This document shows positions 16,558 to 25,200 of a stretch of 32,598 bases of DNA, in pieces. A program made the position numbers and the translations under genes. Below the pieces are notes generated by a model. It searched no databases. It saw only the letters and a program-made list of their open reading frames with translations, and was not told the origin of the DNA. Position 1 is the first letter of the stretch. Each line of letters starts with the position of its first letter. The DNA lies in NCBI RefSeq assembly GCF_902459745.1, contig NZ_CABPSJ010000011.1, positions 1-32,598 of the forward strand, read 5' to 3'. The stretch comes from Pandoraea communis (GTDB taxonomy: Bacteria > Pseudomonadota > Gammaproteobacteria > Burkholderiales > Burkholderiaceae).

Positions 16558-16591
16558 CTGTCAAAGTACCGTCACAATCGATCACCAGAAT
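16558..16591 (+). promoter_or_regulatory. Pho-box-like site and -10 upstream of the STN gene
   Basis: CTGTCAA-AGTA-CCGTCAC (16558-16575) is a 7-4-7 direct repeat with 11-base period. It matches the PhoB consensus CTGTCAT-N4-CTGTCAT at 11 of 14 half-site positions. CAGAAT (16586-16591), ten bases downstream, fits the -10 placement of PhoB-activated promoters. It lies about 160 bases before the STN start codon. In P. aeruginosa the homologous signalling genes are, as I recall, induced by phosphate starvation through PhoB. The site is seen; PhoB binding is inferred. Confidence 0.55.
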
Positions 16592-16604
16592 TCTCAGGAA
16601 TTCT
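16587..16604. promoter_or_regulatory. Perfect inverted repeat just downstream of the Pho-box-like site
   Basis: AGAATTC and GAATTCT flank TCAG, a perfect 7-bp dyad overlapping or following the proposed -10. It could be an operator for a dimeric regulator or part of the transcript leader. The rest of the 392-base gap (16342-16733) holds the terminator, an AT-rich patch at 16603-16619, and a run of nine C at 16683-16691; I see no gene there. Confidence 0.35.
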
Positions 16605-16733
16605 TACAAATTATTTTTCGGGCCTACGGGGAAGCGGCTAACGCCTTGGCGCGTTGCCGTGAGCTTTGCCTGCCGCACAGGTCCCCCCCCCGATTTTCCC
16701 GAACGCCCGCCATGCAAAGGCCAACCGCCCGAG

Positions 16734-17447
16734 ATGACCGCTATTGTTCGCTCCCCACGTTTGCGCTTCGCGGCTGCGAGCGCTCTGGCGGGCTGGTTGC
16801 TATGCGGCACGCTGGGCATCGGGGGCGGAAGTGCGTCAGCGGCCCCGCCGCAGGCGCAGTCGTTTGATCTCCCGGAGATGCCTTTGAAGGACGCGCTCGC
16901 CCGCTTCGATGCGCTCACGCGTATGTCCGTGTTCTACCCGTCGTCGCTGGTCGAGGGGCGGCGCTCGCATACCGTGACGGGGATTTACTCGCCGCACGAA
17001 GCCCTTGACGCACTTCTTGAAGGTACCGGTGTAATGGCCGAGGCGACTGCGCAGAACGCGTTCGTTCTCGCGCCACTGGGCACGGCGGATGTGCCGGGCG
17101 AGTCGGTGCGCAGTACTACACGCGGGGGCATCGATTACCGCGCGCGTTTGCAAGGCATGGTGTTGCAGGCGCTGTGTGCGCGGCCGTCGCTCTCGCCGGG
17201 GGAGTACCGCTTGGCAATGACGGTGCTGGTTGATGCCAACGCTCGGGTGGCGCGTGTCCGCCTGCTCGATACGACGGGAGACGGTCGCCGCGATGGCGCG
17301 ATCTTGCGCCGCTTGCAAGGGCTCGATGTCGGCATTGCGCCCGTCGACACATCGCAACCGTTCGTGCTGTTGCTGGTACCCACCGATTGCCGGGCGAACG
17401 CGTCTGTGTGTGCGCCATCGCCGTGCGCGGCGACGACGGAGCGATAG
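16734..17447 (+). CDS. Barrel-less STN-domain signalling protein (VreA-like)
   Basis: A 237-aa periplasmic protein. Residues 1-36 are a signal peptide (RSPRLRFAAASALAGWLLC... ending SASA-AP). Residues ~43-115 are an STN (secretin and TonB N-terminus) domain: FDLPEMPLKDALARFDALTRMSVFY, VTGIYSPHEALDALLEGTGV and FVLAPL. Residues ~135-217 form a TonB-C-like alpha/beta domain (RLAMTVLVDANARVARVRLLDTTG). The tail has three Cys. Normal signalling receptors have an STN domain on a ~700-aa TonB-dependent barrel; this one has no barrel or plug, as in P. aeruginosa VreA (from memory). It would pass a signal to the FecR-like anti-sigma factor in the periplasm. The frame is open from a GTG at 16659, but the ATG at 16734 gives a normal signal peptide; the ribosome site is weak. 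The sigma gene starts at the base after its stop. Confidence 0.82.
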   Translation: MTAIVRSPRLRFAAASALAGWLLCGTLGIGGGSASAAPPQAQSFDLPEMPLKDALARFDALTRMSVFYPSSLVEGRRSHTVTGIYSPHEALDALLEGTGVMAEATAQNAFVLAPLGTADVPGESVRSTTRGGIDYRARLQGMVLQALCARPSLSPGEYRLAMTVLVDANARVARVRLLDTTGDGRRDGAILRRLQGLDVGIAPVDTSQPFVLLLVPTDCRANASVCAPSPCAATTER

Positions 17448-17963
17448 ATGGCCGACACGCCCAGAGCGTTCCTGCGCGATCTGCTGACGCAGCGCTATGA
17501 GGACCTCAAGCGCAAGCTGACCTGGCGGCTCGGGTCGTCGGAACTTGCCAGCGATGCCTTGCACGACACATGGGTGCATCTCGACGATCGGGCCGACCGC
17601 CAGAGCGACGTGAAGAGCCCGGGTGCGTATCTCATGCGCATCGCCATGAATATGGCGTTCGACCGCGTGCAGCGCGAACGCCGGTACATGAGCGACGACG
17701 AGATCGATGCGCTCATGACCGAGTTCGTCGACCCGGCGCCCGGCCCCGCACAGACGGTGGAGGCGCGCGATGAGATTGCGCTGCTCGAACGCTTGCTGGC
17801 CACCATGCCGCCACGCCGGCGCGCGATCTTCATCGCGGTACGGGTGCACGAGATGTCCAACGAGGAGGTGGCACGTCGCTTCGGTGTGTCTGCGCGGCTG
17901 GTCGGTCTTGAGCTGAAGCGCGCTCACGAATACTGCATGGCCCACATGCCGAGGTCAGAATGA
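17448..17963 (+). CDS. ECF sigma factor, FecI type (VreI-like)
   Basis: A 171-aa sigma-70-family factor. Region 2 covers residues ~10-75 (LLTQRYEDLKRKLTWRLGSSELASDALHDTWVHL and YLMRIAMNMAFDRVQRERR). Region 4 covers ~110-160 (ALLERLLATMPPRRRAIFIAVRVHEMSNEEVARRFGVSARLVGLELKRA). There is no region 1 or 3, so it is a group IV factor; the short length and the gene order before fecR are typical of the FecI group. GGAG at the end of the STN gene serves as its ribosome site and the ATG directly follows the STN stop, implying coupled translation. It should direct RNA polymerase to the adhesin and probably other module promoters once released by the anti-sigma factor. Confidence 0.92.
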   Translation: MADTPRAFLRDLLTQRYEDLKRKLTWRLGSSELASDALHDTWVHLDDRADRQSDVKSPGAYLMRIAMNMAFDRVQRERRYMSDDEIDALMTEFVDPAPGPAQTVEARDEIALLERLLATMPPRRRAIFIAVRVHEMSNEEVARRFGVSARLVGLELKRAHEYCMAHMPRSE

Positions 17964-17995
17964 ACGATCGATTGCCGATGGCGCGCGGGAAAGCC

Positions 17996-18023
17996 GTCTC
18001 ATGGAGTGAGACCTGCCGTCTCA
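17996..18023 (+). promoter_or_regulatory. Three-part alternating hairpin between sigma and anti-sigma genes
   Basis: GTCTCA (17996-18001), TGAGAC (18007-18012) and GTCTCA (18018-18023) are separated by 5-base loops. The middle element can pair perfectly with either neighbour but not both. The structure ends 16 bases before the FecR ATG and abuts its ribosome site (GAGAGGTG). It could tune anti-sigma synthesis relative to sigma. Function is inferred. Confidence 0.35.
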
Positions 18024-18039
18024 TGCGAGAGGTGACGCC

Positions 18040-19056
18040 ATGAGTTTGCGACCCGATGCCACGTTGCCGCCGAAGCGGCGTCTCGATGCACTTGAGCGTC
18101 ATGCCATGACCTGGGTGCGGCGTATGGCGTCCGGCGAGATGACCCACGCCGATGGCGAGGCGCTGCGCGAGTGGGCGCGGCGCGACCCGAGCCATGCGAA
18201 GGCGCTGGCGAATGCGCGTCGTCAGTGGCAGCACCTGATGCAAGCGGCCCATCAGAGCGCATCGGCGGCTGCCGTGTGCCCGGCTTCGGCTCAGCAGCCC
18301 ATACCGCAACGAAAGGCCGGACACGGCTTCGATCCGCGCCGTCGCTGGTGGCTGGCGGGTACCGCCGGGGCATTCGCGACCGCCGCCGGCATTGCCGCGA
18401 TGGGTGGCCCGCTTGGCCTGTTTCAGGGGGCGGCCGCTTTGCATGCGGATTACCGTACCGGCACCGGCGAACAGCGCACCGTGGCGCTGGCCGGCAACGT
18501 GTCCGTCGAAATGAGCACGCGCACCAGTCTGGCGTTGCGCGCGGGCAGCACCCCCGGCATCGATCTGCTGGGTGGCGAAGCGGCGGTCGATACCACGAGA
18601 ACGGCAGCACCGTTCGAGATCGTCGCGGGAGCGGGCCGCACGATTGCGCACCGCGCACGTGTGGAAGTGCGCAACGTGGCGCAGAGGGTGTGCGTCACCT
18701 GCATCGACGGCGTGGCCGATGTCGTGCATACGGCAGGACGTGTGCAATTGCGCGCGCGTCAGCAACTGGTCTACGACGAGCACGCGCTTCAATCGCTCGT
18801 GAATGTCGGCGACGGCGAGATGCCGGCCTGGCGCGACGGCTATCTGAGATTCGCCGAAGTCCCGCTCGGCGAAGTCATAGACGAGATCAATCGCTACCGT
18901 CCCGGCAAGGTCGTGTTGATGAACGACAAGCTGGCGGCGCGTCCGGTGACGGGGCGTTTTGCGATTCGCTCGCTCGACGTGGCGCTGGGTCAGATCGAGC
19001 ACTCGCTGCAACTCTCCGCACACACCTTGCCGGGCGGGATCGTTCTGCTCGGGTGA
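18040..19056 (+). CDS. FecR-family anti-sigma factor (VreR-like)
   Basis: A 338-aa single-pass inner-membrane protein. Residues ~16-58 are the DUF4880-type cytoplasmic sigma-binding domain (HAMTWVRRMASGEMTHADGEALREW, DPSHAKALANARRQW). A Pro/Ala linker leads to a membrane helix at ~101-125. The periplasmic part has a FecR domain at ~136-230 (YRTGTGEQRTVALAGNVSVEM, LLGGEAAVDT) and a C-terminal STN-interacting domain at ~268-338 (GYLRFAEVPLGEVIDEINRY). The Gly-Thr at which many FecR-type anti-sigma factors cut themselves appears to be replaced by Arg205-Ala206 in AHRARVEVRN, so autocleavage at that place is unlikely. A Cys pair CVTC is also present. It follows the sigma gene by 76 bases. It should hold the ECF factor inactive until the STN protein signals and proteases release it. 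Confidence 0.9.
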   Translation: MSLRPDATLPPKRRLDALERHAMTWVRRMASGEMTHADGEALREWARRDPSHAKALANARRQWQHLMQAAHQSASAAAVCPASAQQPIPQRKAGHGFDPRRRWWLAGTAGAFATAAGIAAMGGPLGLFQGAAALHADYRTGTGEQRTVALAGNVSVEMSTRTSLALRAGSTPGIDLLGGEAAVDTTRTAAPFEIVAGAGRTIAHRARVEVRNVAQRVCVTCIDGVADVVHTAGRVQLRARQQLVYDEHALQSLVNVGDGEMPAWRDGYLRFAEVPLGEVIDEINRYRPGKVVLMNDKLAARPVTGRFAIRSLDVALGQIEHSLQLSAHTLPGGIVLLG

Positions 19057-19082
19057 CCCTGCGCGCCGCGCTTCGTGGCGGC

Positions 19083-19148
19083 TTGACCGTGTCACGAAAG
19101 ATTCAAATAAATCCTTGCCGATTGGCGCGCGCCGATCGGTCTTAGTCC
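19083..19148 (+). promoter_or_regulatory. Promoter region of the TpsA adhesin gene
   Basis: TTGACC (19083-19088), 17 bases, then AATAAA (19106-19111) is a fair sigma-70 candidate. TGTCACGAAAGATTCA (19090-19105) is the element shared with the small secreted gene upstream region, with GTCA and TTCA 11 bases apart as in PhoB sites. AAATCC (19109-19114), 22 bases, then CGGTCTTAGTCC (19137-19148) is the second shared element. A 22-bp near-perfect palindrome (19118-19139, CCGAT..GGCGCGCGCC..ATCGG) fills the space between. It could be an operator or the anti-sigma transcript end, though no U-run follows. From 19149 to the ATG at 19258 I see nothing further. Confidence 0.4.
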
Positions 19149-19257
19149 CGAGAGCGTCAAGCGTTCGCATCGCTTGAACGAAAACCTGCCAGGGCCGTCG
19201 CTGGCGTTGTCGCGAGACAACGTCCCACGGCCGCACGAGACGCCAGACGGGATTGAG

Positions 19258-22200
19258 ATGACCATGCACAAGCGCGTAGTTTCCCTACCAACTCGCACGC
19301 GGGCCAGCGCATGTCTGCCGCGCATCCGGCCGCTTGCTCAAGCCGTGGCCGTATTCGCTGCCAGTAGTGCCATGATCGGCGCAGCGCACGCGCAGCAAGC
19401 CTTCAGCAACGCGTGGTTTGCCGCGCGCGGTGCGGCGCAATCCACCGCTGCACAGACGGGCCGTCTGCCGAACGGCATGCCGGTATCGTCGCTGCAAAAT
19501 CCGGGTGAACAACAGCAACGCGCGGCGCAAGCTGTTCAGAACTCCATCGCCAATCTCGCGACGGCGGCGCAAGGCATCGCTGCGATGCAGGCCGCGCAGA
19601 ACGCAGCACGTCAGGCCGCCGCCGCGACGCCCGAGACCATTCCTGATGGGCTGGCCGAGGGGGGACTGAAGGTCGATACGAATAGCCTTACCGCCGGCTG
19701 GATCAACGCGAACAAGAAGATCGCGCAGGATCGCGATGCCGCGGGCAACACCAAGGTGGCCATCCAGCAAACCGGCGAGAAGGCGATTCTGAACTGGGAG
19801 ACGTTCAACGTGGGCCGTCGCACGACGGTCGAATTCGTGCAACAACCGGGTTGGGCCGTGCTCAATCGCGTGAACGATCCGCAAGCGCGTCCGAGCCAGA
19901 TTCAGGGGCAGATCAAGGCCGACGGCACGGTGATGATCGTCAACCGCAACGGCATTCAATTCTCGGGAACGGCGCAGGTCGATACGCGCAATCTCGTGGT
20001 GGCAGCCGTTGGCATGACGAACGATCAGTTCAATCGCGGCATCTACGGTGCCGCAGTGTCCGGCGCTACGGTGCCGACGTTTGCGAACGATCTTCAGGTG
20101 AGCGGCTCGAGCGTGTCGCACACGGGGGCGACCGCCGACGTGACGGTGGACGCTGGCGCACGCATCAACACGCGACGTCCGCAATCGGTGACCGAAGGCG
20201 GTGGCTATGTGCTGCTGCTCGGGCGCGAAGCCCACAATCGCGGCACCATCGTCACCCCTTCGGGGCAGACGGTCGTTGCCGGCGGCGATGCATTCGTGAT
20301 CCGGCGCGGTGTCGGCACCGACGGCAATCTGAACTCAAGCACGCGCGGCAACGAAATCGAGCCGAAGCTGTTGCCCGGTTCGACGGCGGGCCGTGTGAGC
20401 AACAGCGGGTTGATTCTGGCGGAGCTTGGCGACATCACGCTCGCGGCGCGCCAGATCGAGCAGAGCGGAGTGCTTGTCTCCACCACCTCGGTCAATACGC
20501 GCGGCACGATTCACCTGACGGCGAGTGGTGACAGCAATGCGCTGGTGCGCGTTGCCCCTGGCGCTCTCAATGCCATCGTGCTCGATACGTCGGGCGATGC
20601 GGCACTCGATGCACAGCGCACAACGCTGCTGGCCGAGGCCGACAAGGTCGCGGAGTCCGGGCTGTTTAACCGCCGGGATCAGTCGCTCGTGCAGATCGTT
20701 TCCTCGGGCGACGTACTTTTCGATAGCGATTCCCTCACGCTCGCCACGGGCGGTCAGATCAACGTGCTGGCGACGCGCCGTGCCATGGCGATGGAGCGTG
20801 CGAAGCTCGACGTCTCCGGTGCCGTGGGCGTGCAGGTCGCCATGTCGGCGAACAATCTCGAAGTCAACGTGCAGGGCAACGAGCAGCGCGATGCGCCGAG
20901 CAATCGCGACACGCACCTGCTCAACAACCTGACCGTCTATATCGACCGGCGTTATCTGGTGCGTGTGCCTGCGGGCACGCAGGGCTACACCACCGACCGC
21001 TGGTACACGCAAGGCGGCCTGCTGGAAGTGAGCGGGTATCTGAACACGGCGTCGCATGGCATCGGCGAGTGGGCGGCGCAGGGCGGCACGGTACAACTGG
21101 GCGGCGCGGAAGTGGTGACGCGCCCCGGTTCGCTCGTCAATCTGGCCGGCGGCACGCTCGACGTGCAGACCGGCATGATCCGGCAAAGCTGGCTGCGCGG
21201 TGTAGACGGGCAGTTGTACCGCGTTGATAACGCGCCGGGCGATTTGCGGTACCTCGGCGTGTATCGGGGCTTCGAAGCCGAACACGCCCGGTGGGGAAGG
21301 AACACCACCGAGACGTATGCCACCCCGTTCATTGCACCGGGGCAGCGTCTGGAGAACGGTTACACGGTCGGGCGCGATGCAGGGCGATTGATCGTTTCAG
21401 GTCTGTCGGCCGTGCTCGAAGGAGATGTCGATACTGCTGTCTATCAGGGCCCGCGCCAGACACAGGCCGCCGACCGAGTGCTGTACGACGGGTATCTGCA
21501 ATCGCAGCTTGCTGCGCCGCGTGCCGGTCAGTTGATCGTCGGCAAGCTCACGCCCTATTACGACGACGCCTTGCTCACGCTGCGCGACAGCCCTTCGGCG
21601 ATGGTGCGCACAATCAATGTCGGCGACGTTCAGGCGTTGGCCGCAGCCATTGCGCAAGGGAGTCCGCTTGACGTGCAGCGCGCGGGGAAAATCACCATCG
21701 ATGCGGACTGGCTCAACCGTCAGCAATTCGGTGGTGTGAAGCTGCTGGCAACCGATGAAGTGACGCTCTCGCGCGACATTCGCGTGGCGGACGGCGGCGA
21801 TGTGGGCCTGCACGCCACGCGCGTGAACATCGACGCGAACATCACGGCGCATGGCGGTTCGATTGCGGCGGGCAACGTCGTACAGCGCATGCTTTCTGCG
21901 ACGGGCAACGGCACATGGGCCGATTCGCCCCTGACGGACCCTGCGCTTGTGGCGGGCAGACAGTCCGTAAAGGTAGCGAGCGGTGTGACGCTCGACGCAC
22001 GCGGCCTGTGGAGCCGGGCGGATGATGGCGAGGCAGGCATCCGCGGTATGCCGTACCTCAACGGCGGTGGTGTCGTGCTTTCGACTACCGGGGACGTGCG
22101 GGTGCAGCAGGGCAGCACCATCGATGTCTCGTCCGGTGCCGCGCTGCTCTCGGGCGGCACGGTGCGCGGCGGTAGAGGCGGCAACGTCTCTCTGCTCGCC

Positions 22201-25200
22201 AACCAGTACGACATCAGCGGCAAAGGCACAGGCGAACTGCATCTTGACGGCGCGCTGCGCGCCTACGGCGTGAGCGGCGGCGGCTCGCTGACACTGAACA
22301 CAGGTAACGGCGTGGTGATCGGTGACCCGATGCCGCTTGGCACCTCGCCCGACACGTTGCTCAACACGTCGCTCTTCTCGACAGGGTTTTCGCGCTATGA
22401 CGTGACGGGCCAGCTTGGTGTGACGGTGGCCGATAACACGCGCCTCGACGTCACCATGCCGGTGCTGAACATCGATAAACGGGCCGCTGGCGAAGCTGTC
22501 AGCGGCAGCGACCCGTCCGGCGTACTGTCGGTCTTCCTTGCCCCGGTCTGGCAAAGCGATGCTGCGAAGGGCACCATCACGCAGCGTGGCGGGGCCGATC
22601 TCGCGCTTTCCACCGGCGCGCTGCGCAAGCGCGGGCAGCTGAGCGTTGGTGAAGGCGCTCGGATTGAAGTCGACCCGGGCCGCAGCATTACGCTCACAGG
22701 TAACGGGCAGATGACGGTGTTCGGCACGCTACGGGCAGCATCGGGCACGGTCAGCTTGTTGCCCGGTCCGTTCAGCGCAGTCGACGGGTATGACGGACCT
22801 GAGGGCACGTTCACACCGACGTCGATCTGGCTGGGGGGCAATGCCGTGATCGACGTCGCGTCACGGGCGTTCGTGGCGCAGGATGCCTCGGGCGCGATTT
22901 CCGGCAAGGTCGCTGCAGGCGGCACCATCCAGATCGGCGCGAAGTATGTGGCGGGCGCCACGCAAGTCGAAGCGGCCGACGCGTTCGTGATCGTGCGCCC
23001 CGGTGCACGGCTCGACGCGTCGGGTACGGCCGCCGACGTCGATGTACCGGGGCAGGGACGCACGCATGTGGTCAGCAACGGCGGGGTCATCTCTCTTGCG
23101 TCGGCACGGGGCCTCTATCTCGACGGCGACATGAAGGCTGTATCCGGTGGGGCAGGTGCGGCGGGCGGCACGCTGAACGTCGTGCTGGAGACGCTCGCCT
23201 ACGGTATGGTCGATCGCGTGACGTTGCGCGGCCCCATGGTGGACGATTCCGTACGTGTCGCGCACGAGATGATCGTGGCGCAAACGCAGGGCAACAGTCT
23301 GCTCTCGGAAACACTGCTCCCCGGCACGCTCGGCGGCGGGCTGACGCTGGGTAGCGCGCGCATCGGTGTGGATCGTGTGACGGCGGGTGGTTTCGACAAC
23401 CTCGCGCTGTTCGCGAACGGGATGATGGATTTCGACGGCAACGTCAATCTTGCGCTCGGTCAGAGCCTTCGCCTGACGGCGAGTTCGTTCGGCCTGTCGG
23501 CGAGCGCCCCACGGGACACACAGGTCAGGCTTACGGCACCCATCGTGCAACTGGCTGGCCCGACGCGCCAGCAGTTAGACAACTACATCATTCCCAATCC
23601 GGTGAGCGGTTCGAAGAACTCCGGGCAGGGTAGCGGGATGCTCGGGGTGCCGACGCTGGCCGAGAAGGCCAAGTTCGAAGTCGACGGCGCACTCATCGAT
23701 GTATCGGGCCGGATGCAGTTCGGCACAGCGGGAACCATCGAGACCAACGCCGGTACCCCCGTCAGTGTCTTGCGTGATGCCTTCGGCAACGTCGCGTTGC
23801 GAAGTACCGGTGACCTTCGTCTGCTCGACAAGACCGAAGTCTATTCGCCCGGCGACATGACGTTGGCCGCAGTGCAGATCTATCCCGGACAGAACGCGAC
23901 CGCCAGGATTGTCGTGGGGCAGCGCAGCTATCCGAGCGATTGCTGTGTGCGTCAGACCATGCTGGACCCGGATCGTGTGCTGACCTTCGAGCGGGTTGGC
24001 GACACGCTGGCACCTCAGCCGTACTCGTTGTTCGGCAGGATGACCTTTTTGGCGGGGCAGATTCGTCAGGGCGGTGTGTTGCGCGCCCCGATGGGAGGTA
24101 TCACCTTCGGTTCGCTGATAAACACGGAGGCCAACGGCATGCTTCATCTGTTGCCGGGTAGCGTGACGTCTGTGAGTGCAAACGGACTGGTGATGCCCTA
24201 TGGCGGCACGCTCGACGGATTGAGCTATCTCAACGCATCCGCCGACGCGGTGTACGCGCTGGCGGGCGGCGGACCGTCGGTGATCGTGTATAGCCATTCG
24301 CTGGCTGTGGAACCGGGCGCTGTCATCGATCTGTCGGGCGGGGGCGAAATTCGCGGTGCGGCCTTCCTGACCGGACGTGGCGGCTCCACCGACGCACGTT
24401 TCGCGCCACTCATGCAAGTGGTGCAGACCGGCACGAAGGGAAGTTTCCGTCTGCCGTCGCTCTCATCCAATCCGGTGTACGCGATCGTGCCCGGCGCGCA
24501 ACCGGCCTATGCGCCTGTCGTGAGCGAGAACGGTGCCGGTGCGCCGCTCGCCGGGCAGCAGATCACCATCGGCGCAGGCGTGCCGGGACTGCCTGCGGGT
24601 ACCTACACGCTGCTGCCGTCGACGTTCGCGTTGCTGCCCGGCGCATATCGCGTCGAATTGCAGACGCAGACTGTGTCTCAGGCAGGGCTGGCGCCGGTCG
24701 CGATGCGCAACGGATCGCTGACGCTTCCTGCGCAATTGCGTGTGAACAACACCAGCATTCGCAATGCCACGCCGACCCAGGCCGTGCTCACGTCGGCGGA
24801 TGTCCTGCGGACCTACTCGCAGTACAACGAGATGAGTTACGCCGACTTTGCGCGTGCCACGAGCGGGCGCGTCGGGGCTCCCCGTGCGTTGATCGAGGCA
24901 GATGCCAAGCGTCTCGATCTCAATTTCCTGTCGGATAGCTACCAGGGCAAGATTGGCAACGCCCCCGCGTTGCGATTCGAGGGCACGGCAAACGTTGCAC
25001 CGGCCAAGGGTGGCTACGGCGCGAGTCTGCTCGTCAGTGCCGACAACATCGAAATTCTTGGGGCCGGTGCGACACCTCGGCAGGGCGACACCACGCTGAC
25101 TTCGCTCAGGGCTGACGATTTGAACGCGATCGGTGCGGCGCGCATCGGGATCGGTGCATTGCCGGTAGTCGCCAGCGATAACTCGCAGTCGATTCTCAAT

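Noticed and set aside
16459-16867. Small open frames in the gap before the STN gene
   Set aside because: They overlap the terminator, the Pho-box-like site or the STN gene, and have no ribosome site or recognisable protein features.
19118-19139. 22-bp palindrome as an intrinsic terminator of the anti-sigma gene
   Set aside because: The stem is good, but TCTTAGTC follows instead of a U-run and it lies inside the shared promoter element, so it is listed as part of the TpsA promoter region instead.
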